Under the pieces are notes generated by a model. It searched no databases, had not been told where the DNA came from, and saw only the letters and a list, made by a program, of their open reading frames with translations. Source: Adiantum capillus-veneris (Eukaryota > Streptophyta > Polypodiopsida > Polypodiales > Pteridaceae). Taken from it: a DNA stretch of 64,000 nt. Location of the stretch: contig CM043957.1 of assembly GCA_014529385.2 (NCBI GenBank), positions 70,825,003 through 70,889,002 on the forward strand. The letters run 5' to 3'. Each line of letters starts with the position of its first letter. Positions within the stretch are counted from its first letter, which is position 1. This document shows positions 1 to 11,559 of the stretch, one piece after another. The position numbers were made by a program, and so were the translations under genes.

Positions 1-428
1 CATGTTGCATATCTTTATGTGGAATGCCGTCCATTGGGGGATAACTTTGCAGTCAAAACAGCCAAGGATAAAGAGGAATTCTACCTTATCAAATGCACAA
101 AAGTGTGTACCAGACGGTGAGAGAACAAAAGGATAAGTAGCATAACAAGATTGTTAGAGGAGGGAAGGTTGTTGAAGGCTTCTATTATGGCCAAGTCAAA
201 GGAAAAGATCATACATATAGCCTATTGGATCAAACATCTCCAGTCATGATCTACTCACATCTTTTAAGGGCCATACATTTTTCGATGAATCCTATTACTG
301 GTCTCCTTAATCAATTCAAGTTATCTATTGAAGTATATGAGAACATTTACAATAGCATGCTATATGATGATGATGAGAGCAATGATGGTGCATCCACGTT
401 ACTTGAAACAAAATTCCAAAACCCCTAA
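1..428 (+). pseudogene. unrecognised coding relic at the left edge
   Basis: Two plus-strand reading frames hold protein-like sequence. Frame 3 (about 3-116) contains VECRPLGDNFAVKTAKDKEE and FYLIKCTKVC. Frame 2 (about 135-428) contains a GFYYGQVKGKDHTYSLLDQ stretch and an acidic DDDES end, with a stop at 426. The two would form one protein if a frameshift near 115-135 were removed. I do not recognise the family. In this repeat-rich setting a transposon-encoded protein is more likely than a cellular gene. The 5' part lies outside the window. Confidence 0.3.
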
Positions 429-430
429 GT

Positions 431-2473
431 GGGAAAGTGAATGCTTTTTCTCCTAGATGCAATACATCTTTTTCTCCTCACGATTTACTGTTTTTCTTGT
501 TATTCTTCACTTCCTCTATTCAATAATTGAGATTGTTGTACATTAAATGTCGAGCTCTGTACCAACTTGCCCCTAACTAGTACCAAAATAATACTAAGTA
601 GTACCAAAAGGGAGCTAACCAACATAACCAAAGTGATGACAAGCAGTACCAAAACTTTTACTATAGAATTCTTTGCATAAACTCGTGTACCAAAAGTGAG
701 CTAACCAGTACCAAAGTGCTGACAAGCAATACCAAAATTTGGTCCTATATAGCGCCAAGTTTGGTATTGTTCTAACACCAAATTTTGTACATTTTCACCA
801 CTATATTAACACCAATGTCAAGGATTTCAAGAAGTATGCTTTTAGACTACAAACTACTAGACAACACAACAAAAGACACTAGAGATCAAGGTCCCAAGAC
901 AGTGTACATAAAAAGTGGGTTTCCATTATATATTATGTGATATGATACAAAATTTCACCAAGAACAATAGTTCAAGAATCTCCTAGGTCAGGGGGATCAA
1001 ATTTGTAAGGGTAACCCTTGATCTATATGAAATAATCAACAACATACCCATAAATATCATCTTCTATGTCAAGATTTGGTTCTTGCGAGTGTACGCTTTG
1101 GGTACTGATTGAGTATTCATTCGAGCAACCACGGTAAAATGAGGTCCACCAAGTAAAAAGGTATTATTTGTCTACCATCAAATTCTCCACAAAAATAGAT
1201 TATACTTGCATTACAAAGTCTTCATATTAGATTAATTATAAAATTTTGACGTATTTTTTGTGTACCATCAAATTCTCCACAAAAATAGATTATACTTGCA
1301 TTACAAAGTCTTCATATTAGATTAATTATAAAATTTTGACATCATAAATTTTCTTTATAATTAATTATTCAAAGTACTAAATATTGCAATCAACTTGTTT
1401 GATTGCTACAATATTGCTAATTTTAAGGCAAGTAATATTGACTTTTCAAGGCAAGGAAAATAACTGAGTACCACTCACATTTTCTCTCTCAAAGAACTTT
1501 CTTTTGCCATGATTATGTTGTAACGTCGGGGGAAAGGGGGGCACTATATAGTCATGTTAATATATCACGTGAGTTCCATCGAAGTTTTTTTTTTTAAAAT
1601 CCTAAAAAGTTAAGCAATCTAACAAAGATACATTAACAAGAGTATTTTTTAATCCATTTGGAAAAAAATATGTTAATTCACCAAAGAAGAGGGATCAATC
1701 GATCTATTCATGTCAACAATTTAACGGAGGGATTTTTAAGTATCCTACAAGCGCATGTTATATAGAAAGATTCTCCTAGGGTGTAACTTCACAATATTTT
1801 ATAGGAAATCATTTATTTTGTAATGTATATATGATGAACTCAAAGCACTTCTTCTTTTAACAAACTTTTGCAATATTGAAATTGAATAAAATGTAGTCAT
1901 AGAACATATAATTATAATAAATTCTATTTTTTAAAGGCAAAGCCAAATTATTAAACATCACCTACATTTCTTTCCTCAAAGCATCAAGTGTTTCTTTTGC
2001 CATGATTATGATGTAATGCCACAATATTTTTGTAGAATCTCATCACATCTTCCAATAACTTTTTAGATTGTAATCATAAGAGAAACAACTCCAAGCCCTT
2101 TTTGTGCATTTTGAAATCTCCATGAAAATGACAAAGTTATCAATGCCTTATTAAAGAGAAGGTGACTATCTTCTTCAAGCCATCCTCGTCATCTCGTGCA
2201 TTGGTATTTTGCTCCTTTTTGGGTGTCAAGGAAGAGCCTTCATGAAGAAAACAATCACTCCTACAAAAGACCAAAAACAAAAATAAATATTTCTCTTTAT
2301 TGCTTCAAAAAACTCTCCTACATTAGGGACCTTACAATAGCGGACCAAAACAAGGCCATGGTATATTGACTTTGCCCAAAACTACTGTCAATTAGGTTCT
2401 CAAATATGTGGTGATTTCCAAGAAAAAATCACAAATAGGCTCTCAAATCCATAGTTATTTAAAAAAAAACTTG

Positions 2474-2476
<3 letters not shown>
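431..2476. other. AT-rich region without a recognisable gene
   Basis: I see no supported coding sequence. Between about 560 and 790 the motif agtaccaaaa recurs many times with variations, a short degenerate repeat field. A 90-bp tandem duplication lies at 1161-1340 and is listed separately. The rest is AT-rich with homopolymer runs. Confidence 0.5.
1161..1340. repeat. tandem duplication, two 90-bp units
   Basis: Units 1161-1250 and 1251-1340 are nearly identical, with about two mismatches, both in the first dozen bases. The shared core from taccatcaaattc to aaattttgac is identical. A recent head-to-tail duplication is the simplest explanation. Confidence 0.9.

Positions 2477-2524
<48 letters not shown>
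2477..2524. repeat. (GA)n microsatellite
   Basis: Uninterrupted GA dinucleotide run of about 24 units. Confidence 0.95.
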
Positions 2525-2526
<2 letters not shown>

Positions 2527-2699
2527 TTATCTCCTTTGTTGGTAATATGAGCAAAAAGAACTTGTTGGCTTCAAAATATAATAACTACCACAACCAAACA
2601 ATCATGATCACATGCATAGCATAGAGACAAAGTATGGGTGCATGATTTTAGAAAAAGAAAAGCATGAATCTATCAAAGATGCTCATTTTCAAACCGAAA

Positions 2700-3190
2700 T
2701 TAAATGGTCTGGAGAGAGGTGGTGGGCGGCTAAAATCTGCACGTTGGCAATGTTCGCGAGCTCTAGATGGGAGCCATGCCACTCGGCTTTAGTGAGCTGC
2801 TAACCGCCTTGCGTTGGGTCTATAAAGGAGGAGGAGGAGGGCCAGGCAGACGGGATCGGAATCTCTATGTGTGTGTGTGTGTGTTGTAGGGTGAGCAGGC
2901 TAGTGGGGGCATGGACGGGAGGCTAGGAGAGGGTGTGCAGAGGAGGGGGTGACATGGACTCGAGCAAATTCAGTACGGAGGTTGTTTGCTAGTCTGTGTA
3001 TGTTGCGCGTCAGCAGGCCATCTCTCCGCACAAATTTTTTTCTATTGCTATGTGCGCATGTGAGCAGGGCTTGTGCACATGAGGGTTGCAGAGAGGAGAG
3101 GAGAGGGAGGGCGGGGGAGGAGACACATTGGGGGGGGGATATGCGGGGTATCCTACTAATTAATGGGATTTTATTTTATGTTTGCTAGTA
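2700..3190 (+). other. GC-rich island with TATA-like box, no assigned gene
   Basis: The base composition rises sharply here. A TATAAAG box lies at 2821-2827 after a GC-rich stretch, followed by purine-rich sequence and a short (GT)n run at about 2868-2884. An 79-codon open frame at 2949-3188 resembles nothing known and is dominated by simple sequence. It could be a promoter fragment or the end of an old mobile element. Confidence 0.25.
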
Positions 3191-3700
3191 GTATAGATAT
3201 GTAGAGTAAGCCATATAAAATGAGAAATTCTATCAATTAATATTTACCCCTCTCCATATTTCATCCTACCCTATAACATCTCTCACTCAAAATCTTGAGG
3301 CAATTGCAATCCCTTCACCCCCATCACTTACCTACTTGAACATACACATCCACACCAATGCCACTACATGTGTGATGATAATCTTGCCTTGTTTAAAACA
3401 AGGCACAAAGCCCTTTGCATGAAGTTGTTAATTACCAGTAAAATTTAAATCTTCGATAATGATGTAGCTAAAATACATAGGAAACTAGCCTACAAGATTT
3501 GGTAACACGACAAAAAAATGGATAGCTCTTTATGGATAATGTATTTTCTTGGTTTTGAGCTAAATGAAGAGGTGGAGTAGTAATTGTAGAGCTTTCTAGT
3601 GTGTCAAATGTGAAGATCCCATCATACTTAAAATACACTCTTTGTACCCATATGTTGTCACTGCTATTGAAATGCTTGGAAAAACAATTAAGATGGCCCT
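3191..3700. other. unassigned spacer
   Basis: AT-rich DNA between the GC-rich island and the 3701 LTR. I see no gene, RNA or repeat I can support. Confidence 0.4.
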
Positions 3701-3953
3701 TGTCATGTAGCATGTAACGATTGTGACAAGGTTGACCGCCCTCCAGCCATAAGAGCCAAGAGGATATGGCTCAAGTAGAAAACCTGCTCAACATAGTGCT
3801 CCGATGACCAAACCAATGTGGACAACATGCCATACTCTTATATAAGGTCCGCAAATGAGAGGCAAGCCTCATTCGCTCGAAGGCTGGGTGGAGAGCTGAC
3901 GACCTAGCCCTCCTATGTAGGTACCCTCGTATTGGCATAAAGGTAATCTAACA
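3701..3953 (+). repeat. 5' LTR of the 3.7-kb Ty3 relic
   Basis: Direct repeat partner of 5585-5829. It starts TGTCATG, ends CTAACA, and holds a CTCTTATATAAGG promoter-like box near 3835-3847, also present in the other copy. Confidence 0.8.
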
Positions 3954-4002
3954 TTGGTATAGTTTCAATCCGGAGAGCTTTGACCACTACCCTTCATCAC
4001 CT

Positions 4003-5210
4003 TTGATAGCTACGGCTTCAAAGGGGGGCAACAAACTTTGTCAGGGGGAGAAGTATGCTAACTACTCCATTGACGATAGGTACTTACTCTACAAAAATAG
4101 AATGTGCGTACCAATTGTTGGTGATTTTTGGGTCTACATTCTTAAAGAAAATCATGATAGCCAATGTGCAGGTCATCCCAAGGCTTAATAGATCTATGCA
4201 CTAGTTAACAAAAAATTTTATTGGCCTATTTTATTTAGGGACGTTTAAGACTTATGCGTTGCAATGCAATAACTAGCAGGTCAATAAACATGAGCATCTC
4301 AAGGTTGGGGGACTACTCTAGATTCCTCAAGGGAAATGGAAAAACATTTCCACAGAATTCAATACTGGTTTACCCAAGACAACTAGTCGAGGTAATGGCT
4401 GATGTGGATGGTAGTGCACGGGTTAACCAAAATGACATTTTATAGCCACAAAAAGAATGGTTAAAATGACAACGTTGTCTAAAATGTTTGATGTTCAACA
4501 TATCTACACGATATATGGTCTACCCACATATATAGTGTGAAATAGAGAGACCATTTAATAGCCACTCTTGGAGAGATGTCTTCAAAAAGCTAGATAATAT
4601 CTTTTGTATGAGTACATCGGATCATCTATAGTCTGATGATCAAACCAGAAGAGTTATCCAAATCCTAGAGGACCTTGCATTCTTATGTAAGTAAGAAGTA
4701 GTGTGGCTGAGAAGAGTACTTACCAATTTTGGAATTTTCTTACAACGTTTCCAAACATTCAGCAATGTGATTTACACCATTCATGTTGATGCATGATTTC
4801 GAGTAAAGATCTCCTATCGCTGTAGGCCTAGAAAAGGAGAAGATTCAATCTTTCAAGATTTTCTTTGAAGATATGAATGATATGCTGAAGGTAACAAAGG
4901 AAAACATTCATAGTGCACAGGATGGTGCTCGGATGTATGCTGATAAGGATGAAGAAAAGTTACCTCTATAGAAGGTGACTTTGTATTCCTAAAAGTTCTT
5001 GCGAAGTCGGAAACTATGGAAATGAGAAAGTGTGAAATTTTCTCAATGTACTATGGTCCTTTTAAAGTTATGAAGAAAATTGGGGCGTAGCCTACAATCT
5101 TGAGTTACCAGAGAGTTCTCAAATTCACGCTGTCTTTCATATGAGTAAAGTAAAGGAACCAGTTCATGGGTTGGAGAATGTAGTTTCTCCATTCAACTTG
5201 ATAGAACCAC
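4003..5210 (+). pseudogene. Ty3/gypsy integrase relic
   Basis: The segment 4003-4188 has the integrase zinc-binding pattern: YSIDDRYLLYKNRMCVP, then ILKENHDSQCAGHPKA, followed out of frame by LVNKKFYWPILFRDV. Around 4495-4680 broken frames read HIYTIYGLPTYIV, then SWRDVFKKLDNIFCMSTSDH and RRVIQILEDLAF, the usual integrase core around its second catalytic Asp and Glu. Around 4975-5200 come GDFVFLKVLAKSE, MYYGPFKVMKKIG and LELPESSQIHAVFHMSKVKEP, the GPY/F end of a Ty3 integrase. Many stops and frameshifts show it is dead. Domain order matches a plus-strand element. Confidence 0.75.
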
Positions 5211-5584
5211 CAAAGATATCTCATGCACTAACAATCTTTTATAATAAACATAATTCACTCCCTATATAAACCAATTCATAAAACAAGGCAATGAAATTTT
5301 CAATACAATTACACAATTGAGGACTACTTGTACCCAATCAAAGATTGTAGCCCCCTTATGCATCCAATTCAATATATAAAAGCTAATTTCACCCAATTAA
5401 GGATTATAGCTCTCATATTGTGCAGTGGCAATGTATATCAATTCAAATCTATGATGGTGAAAACTGCAAGACTTCAAGGATCTTTATATACCCAGTGCGT
5501 CAACATGGAACCTTGCAGTGCGGTTGCCATGAAATTTCCCGATGTTTTTTGTGAGGGCACAAACTCTTTATAAAAGGCGGGTAA

Positions 5585-5829
5585 TGTCATGTAGCTTGTA
5601 ACGGCTATGACAAGGTCGACCACCCTCTGATCGTAGAGCTGAGAGGACGGAGTTCAGGGAGAAAGAGACAGCTTGATCGGAGTTCCTGAGTGATTGGATG
5701 AATGTGGATGGCAGGCCACTCTCTTATATAAGGTCCAAGAATGAGGGGTAAGCCTCATTCTCTTGAAGGCCGGGTGGAGAGCTAACAACCTAACCCTCCT
5801 AGTCAGGTACACATTACGGTATTCTAACA
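5585..5829 (+). repeat. 3' LTR of the 3.7-kb Ty3 relic
   Basis: Direct repeat partner of 3701-3953, with the same TATATAAGG box and the same TGTCATG start and CTAACA end. It is about 8 bp shorter and clearly diverged, so the insertion is old. Confidence 0.8.
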
Positions 5830-7353
5830 TTCCTAATTAATTCCTTATTACAATAATGTTGTTTGCCTCTATACTTAGTGTATTTTCTCTTGCTAATGTA
5901 AAAGCATGACTAAGTGTACTAACAAACCCTACTTTGTGTTATGATGATTGTTGCACAAGGTAAACCAAAAACTGGGTCATGGGTAGGTCTTGATGTAAGA
6001 AGTTAGTGCCACAATCCCATTAAATTTATGATCTGAGAACCATTAGTTTATTGAGATCAGGGCACTAGCTTTGTAAAATTTATCCCTATTTTCATGACAT
6101 TATTTTGAAAATATGAATGCAACAAAAATATTGCAATCTTTTTTAATCTTCGTATCCCAATCTCCAAGAAATAAATTAAACAACTGAATTCATGAACTAA
6201 TTGTAAAGAAATCAGTCGGCATAAGAAAAGAATCAAATTATCAATAAGTTAAAAAATCTTCAACTTTGATTTAAATTTCTGTGAAAGATCATTGTATTGA
6301 TCTTCCAATGAGTTGTGAGTGTGCCTTTGAATGTCACTCGGAGGTGAAACTCTGGTCACAAATCTATGAACACATCATCATTACCATTAGCATGACCTAC
6401 ATGTAAAAGCTTCTTAAGCCTAGAGACTTAACTATACAAACTCATAAGTGTAATATGTGCTCATCGCATGGAGATCGAGTTTCCTTGGAGCCCCAACCTC
6501 ACTCACATTCACTCCCTATCAAAATGAGAAGGTGAAGTGAAACTTGATAGACTAGTGAGGCAATATGTTGGTGTGACTCAATCCAAATAAGAGTGCTAAA
6601 GGGACCTAGACTTAGCAAAGGGCCATTTTAGTCCACGTACGAGACTGCCTGAAGTGTCTCGAGTGTCCAGGCACCCAAAAGTAAGCATATACAAACTACG
6701 ATGCATCAATAAGTTGAATTAGATTGATTATGTACGTGACATTTGAAGTTAATAGTCTGGGTGAAAGCATGAATCGGTTGTTTTCCTGTTTTTCAATAGG
6801 AAGGGTAAAATTTTTGCAAAATCAATTCTAAATTTTCTCCCATTAAAGAGCTTTCTAGTGATATATAACATGCCCTAGACTTCTTTATTTTGGTCAAAGA
6901 CTTCCAAAAATAGCGATGTTCCGGACACAACTTTTGTGTACCCACGCATGCTTTCACCCTCCCCTTGTTGACCCATCTTGGATGGACCATCATACTTTAC
7001 AATGCTTACTGTTGGATTGTCTGCATAAAAATGCAATTTAGGCAGTGGTCACATAGTGTTATCTATTAATTTTTGAAATAACTGTGTACCTTGCATAGTC
7101 ACAAGTCCACTGATTATAATTATTTGTCTTATATGCAGCTATGCAAGTCCTCTTGTAGCTAGGCTATGCCGATTTTGGCATAGTTGTATGAGCTATATAT
7201 TAATGAGTGGTGCACGCATGGCCAAGCCCTTAAACTAAAGTTGTTCCTATAACACCATAATATAAGCTTATGATGTAAGCTTTAAATTGCCACCATAATC
7301 ACAAGAGGTTTTGGACAGATTCTCACAAGAATTCCCACTTTATGACTTAACTC
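5830..7353. other. unassigned intergenic DNA
   Basis: I find no convincing reading frame, RNA gene or repeat on either strand. Short open frames are not protein-like. Confidence 0.4.
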
Positions 7354-7510
7354 AACATCATGAGCTTCTGTGAGAGAGGCACGACATACCTAGCTAGGTA
7401 CGATTGGGGGCAGGGGACCGCCGGCGGCCCGGTGGGGGGGCCGGGGGTCCCCTGCCCCAATCGTACCTAGCTAGGTATGCGGTGCCTCCCGAGCAGAAGC
7501 TCATGATGTT
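7354..7510. repeat. long near-perfect inverted repeat (hairpin)
   Basis: Arms 7354-7418 and 7447-7510 are reverse complements over about 64 bp with roughly six mismatches and one extra G. They enclose a 28-bp loop made almost only of G and C. The 14-bp palindrome TACCTAGCTAGGTA occurs in each arm. Transcribed from either strand it would fold into a stem of more than 60 bp. It lies 140 bp beyond the 3' end of the LBD reading frame. It could be a microRNA or siRNA precursor, a foldback element, or a 3'-UTR structure. I see no clear target-site duplication. Confidence 0.85.
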
Positions 7511-7649
7511 ATGCACTGTATGAAAAACATTGAAAAAGGCACCCTTTTCCTATATGAGAAAATTTCTAAATCTTCTTGTGAATATAAGCCAACTCAACTT
7601 TTGCTATATATACTTAATTGCAAGTGTTATCACGTAATTTCAAAATAGA

Positions 7650-8333
7650 TTAGGCGTTTGAAACTAACCTGTTGGGTGTCGAATCAGCTTCGTGGAGTTC
7701 ATATGTTGAAGCTTCCTCCGTCTCTACCTCACAGTGATGATTGTGCTCAACAATTGGGTCAAAAGGGCGCAACCCTCCGCTCCCTGCACAACTACTCGCA
7801 TTGACATCGAGTATGGCCGATCCTTCAACGTCAGGCTGCGCATCGGGTTGAATATAATTTGAGAAAACCCAAACATTTGGTGGTCCAAAGTCACTTATAA
7901 TTTGGCTGGTGCCGCCTAAGCTCCCAGAATTAGTGCTAATCAGACTCGGATTAGCAGCAATATGTGAGTGCAAGGTATTTATTTGATTGCTTTGTTCTAA
8001 GAAAAAGATCTGGCTCCGCGCTCGGACAAGCTCCAACTGCAAATCATCCACCTGGTTCTGTAGAATGGAGATCAAGCCCAAGCATCCATGGACAGGGTCT
8101 CGCTCCCACGCATCCGCCTCGTAGACAATGGACTTGATGGCGTCGGCCTTCAAGGAAGGCGTAACCTGCCGGAGAATTCGGAGCACGTTGCTGACTCCAA
8201 AGAGACGATGAACGTTGAGGAACTGCTTTGGCTGATCGGGTGGGAAGTAGGGTGCCAGAGGGCAGTCGGGGGTGCATTTGCGCCGCTGATATTTGCATGC
8301 TGCGCAGGCCTGAGTACTGCTAATTGTACTCAT
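7650..8333 (-). CDS. LOB-domain (LBD/ASL) transcription factor, class I
   Basis: The 227-residue product is a plant-specific LBD DNA-binding regulator, acting in the nucleus in development. Residues 10-24 form the CX2CX6CX3C block (CAACKYQRRKCTPDC), which begins the LOB domain. The GAS block follows from about residue 38, with FGVSN where FGASN is usual, and ends at DPVHG where DPVYG is usual. After it comes the leucine-zipper-like coil LISILQNQVDDLQLEL, which marks class I. The C-terminal half is low-complexity and acidic, as is normal for the family. The closest Arabidopsis resemblance I recall is to the LBD22/LBD27 type. The start is the only Met ahead of the zinc block. Near the end the minus strand reads CCAACAG|GTTAGT (about 7669/7668), a good 5' splice site, so the last few residues and stop may be intronic and a further exon could lie below 7650. 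No disruption is seen. Confidence 0.9.
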   Translation of the reverse strand: MSTISSTQACAACKYQRRKCTPDCPLAPYFPPDQPKQFLNVHRLFGVSNVLRILRQVTPSLKADAIKSIVYEADAWERDPVHGCLGLISILQNQVDDLQLELVRARSQIFFLEQSNQINTLHSHIAANPSLISTNSGSLGGTSQIISDFGPPNVWVFSNYIQPDAQPDVEGSAILDVNASSCAGSGGLRPFDPIVEHNHHCEVETEEASTYELHEADSTPNRLVSNA

Positions 8334-8802
8334 TAATTAATCTGTGTGTTTACAATTAATGACTGCGCATCAACAAACTGATGAGGGTATTGCATGCCCA
8401 GGTCTATATTCATAAAATCACCATTAAATATTCAGAAATCTGACGCCATCAGTTAATCACTGCACTGTATATACTACGGATTCAGTGCGATCGATTTACC
8501 TGGAAAACCAGGCTGCTCATAGCCTGCTACTGCCGCAGATGAACGAGAAGAACACCACATAGGTTATTTGTATTCGATATTATATAACAGAATTTGCACC
8601 CAAATTGGAAGGTGGGTTTACGTGTGTGTGTGTGTGTGTTAGAGAGAGAGAGAGAGAGAGAGGTTTGTGTGTGTGAGAGAGCGGAGAGGGAGTTCGCGGC
8701 AAGGGCAAGGTAAGAGGGGGGCAAGGGTGGCGGTGCTGTGATTAAGCCAGCCATTGAGGCGCAAGCTACGATCGACATCTGGCCAGCCGCCTCCTCTCTA
8801 GG

Positions 8803-8841
<39 letters not shown>

Positions 8842-8880
8842 AGCACGTGACCCATTTACCCAATTCCAAATGTTTCTCAA
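8334..8880 (-). promoter_or_regulatory. probable LBD 5' leader with GA/GT tracts and possible leader intron
   Basis: On the minus strand this region carries a long GA tract (about 8802-8842), then short GA and CA runs (about 8620-8685), typical of plant 5' leaders. A donor-like TTCCAG|GTAAAT lies at 8500/8499. Acceptor-like ATGCGCAG occurs about 30 bp before the LBD start, with exon resuming near 8362. A leader intron of about 140 bp is therefore possible. The 117-codon frame at 8527-8880 on this strand is built from the microsatellites and is probably not a protein. Confidence 0.35.
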
Positions 8881-11559
8881 GACCTAAAGCCCCTTCACAC
8901 GCGAGGCCAAAACGACATTTTGCCACATCGATGACATTTCTTTGTACGTGCATTGCGATTCAATCAAAGTAGCCGTTCTCAATCAAGTTGAAATTGAAAA
9001 ATGGTAACGGAACAACGTCCAACAAAATAAACTATCTTATGCGATCCACCTCATTAGAACAATTGCTTAATGAGCAGATTGAGACCCTTATTTGTGCCAT
9101 ATGCAAGCCGAAGTTTTGATGGCTATCTCACAATAATGGCATATTACTACATGCAATAAATCAAACTAGAAGCTTGAAAAACCCCTTACAAATTGAGCCC
9201 ACATTCTATCCTCAATTGTTGCCCAACAGTCACTCCGAAGGCAATGCAACGCCCCAACCTCCACTCATGCCCTCATAGCATCTCTCTGTTGGATCCATCT
9301 ATCGAGGGAGTCATGTGCCTTGTCCTTTAATGCCTAGCTCCAATCCTATTTGTGTATCCATTTTGGCTTATCCAATCTTTGTATGTAGCCAATGAACATC
9401 CAGATAGCTATGTTTCATGTGTTATTAATGCAATTGGGTCATCACATCCCGGGTAGAGAATTGATAACAAGGGAAGGCACAAGGATATCATAGTGAACCT
9501 TCTTTGACTTTTCTTGTTTCTTCTAAGGGTGCATAATGGTGTACTAGAAGATCAAGTGGCAAAGGTCATGCATGCAAATTTGAAACATTTCCAGTTCTCA
9601 TCCATGTTTACATCACCTAAGCGGGGGTTTATACTATCCCTCCAATCGACCTCTACTATAGTGGCAGTAGGCATGTATGGGGTCTCTGCAAAAATCTTAT
9701 GTGGTTTTTTTAATGAAGTGGGTTGTATAGGAGTGTTGATTTCAACTCAAGTGATGATTGGCTTGACATTTGTCAAGTAGCCTACTCAAATTTAGCTATC
9801 ACCCTGCAATGGATTGGGCCGGCTCATTCCATTGCAAGTCTCATCTACAAAACCAAACAGCTGTCTATGAATTTTATTATCTTAAAAGGCACTCAACTAG
9901 ATTGAAAAGCCAAAAAACCCAATGAAAACACTGTCAAGTTGAGATTAAAGAATTACTTGGATCTGCAACCAATTGGAGAGAGCTCCCACTCCTTGTTTGC
10001 TACTTGTTTGGCCTTCAATAAATCCTCATGTAGCCAACTATAACTCATGAAAGAGAGCACGGGCACAAGCTTGTTGGGGTAGTGCGCTAAAGATTTCTCA
10101 CCCCTTCTAAAAGCATGTCATGCATCCTCTCTCTGCTTTGCATCCTTATATTGGTGAAGCCACTTCTTCATCTTCGGGGTTGTGTAGCACACAAAAGCAC
10201 TTGATCTTTTGTGCTAGTTCCATACACCTTCTCTTATGTGCTAGTTCCATACACCTTCTCTTATCCATGCCAAGCCCCACCATGAGACTCAAACCAAGAA
10301 TTCATCATCAATTCGTTTTTTGCCACAATGTGTCATCATTGCTATCAACTTTGAGAGCCAATAAGTTACAAATTGCATGTGAAAAATGTAACCCTAGAAT
10401 CAACCCTGTGATTGCAAGAACATGTCTTAGAAGTTTCACATCCCTTGGATGCTTGAAATTAATTCTCCTAGATAAAAAAAGGAAGCTCATAGCTAGGGCA
10501 TGCTTGCATCATAGAGTTGATAAGGTTGCATGGAAATATTGGCAACAAAATATCACAAACCATGGTTATACCATGCATGCAATGAAAACTTTTGGGTCAA
10601 AAAATTGATATACAATATGCTCACATGTTATGATCAAGACACATAAACTAGAGAAAGTTGCATCAAGAAAGGAAATTATATGTCCTTTAGATGTGATCAG
10701 CAATAGCTTGCACACCCTTTCATGCTAAGGGATATGAAATAAACATGAAAATATTTGAAATTAAAAATTCCTTCGATTGAACCGACATGATAGGTACTAT
10801 ATTATAGCTGCCCCCTCTTCCCGGAGTTCTTAGCCTCAGCCCCTACGAGTGAGATTTCACGATGCATGAATTCTTCATTTTTCTAATTCCCAAAACTTCA
10901 AAACATAGGTGACATGCTTTTAAAAAAAAATAAGTCTATCGCATGTCCTAGGACCCAACATCCATCCAATATAACCCTCCCCTCAAGGTTGTATCACATT
11001 ATTGGCGTCCGTGGGAGGGTTAATCCTGATGTGGGTCTCAAACTCACTCTATTGTCTACACATGCTAGCTCCCTAGGTTTTCTTGTCTGTCTTGGCCAAC
11101 CTCTCATTAGAAGATAGCTCATTAGGTGGAAATTTCTTACAAAAGAAATTTTTTGATTCCCAAGAAGCATCTCTAAGAGGTAGACCTTTCCAGGCAACCA
11201 CTTTTTATGCCTATCTAGCATCTTATCTGGATTATGATCATAATCTTGTTATTTCTGTAAAGTAAGAGTATCATTCAACAAGTTATCATCTTTGCCAATA
11301 AATTGCTTTAATTTATTGACATGAAACACTAGATGAAATGGACACTATGGATGCTCACGTCAATCCCTCATCAAAAGCTTCCTATATCACGTGTGTTCAA
11401 GTGATTATTAATTATATCCCAATTTACATGTTATATTTACACTATAGGCCTATTTAAAGAAACCCCACCCCCTCTAACATATATATAAAAGGTATATATT
11501 TTAGTATTAACAATCCTCGGGGTTAACTCAAGTGATATGATACATGTTTTGAAAAGTGA
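8881..11559. other. unassigned region with degenerate repeats
   Basis: No gene is recognisable. The open frames near 9514-9780 and 10120-10608 have no family resemblance I can name, and the second one spans a tandem repeat. The stretch near 10900-11120 has LTR-like wording (cctcccctcaagg) but I cannot find a partner copy. Confidence 0.35.
10210..10263. repeat. perfect 27-bp tandem duplication
   Basis: Two identical adjacent 27-bp units, 10210-10236 and 10237-10263, beginning tgtgctagttccatac. Confidence 0.95.

Larger units (their letters stand above)
3701..5829 (+). mobile_element. internally deleted Ty3/gypsy LTR element
   Basis: Two direct repeats of about 250 bp bound this 2.1-kb unit. 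Both begin TGTCATGTAG and end TCTAACA. A degenerate initiator-Met primer site (TTGGTATAGTTTC) follows the left copy at about 3954, and a purine-rich tract (AAAAGGCGGG) precedes the right copy. The interior keeps only the integrase and the C-terminal end of pol; gag, protease, reverse transcriptase and RNase H are gone. The flanks gccct and ttcct share only three bases, so the target duplication has decayed or the ends are slightly off. It is an old, inactive deletion derivative. Confidence 0.8.

Noticed and set aside
8527-8880. 117-codon minus-strand frame upstream of the LBD gene
   Set aside because: Most residues (RERERE, LSLSL, THTHT) are translations of GA and GT tracts; better read as leader sequence.
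10120-10608. 162-codon plus-strand frame
   Set aside because: Contains a perfect 27-bp tandem repeat, has no recognisable domain, and lies in decayed DNA.
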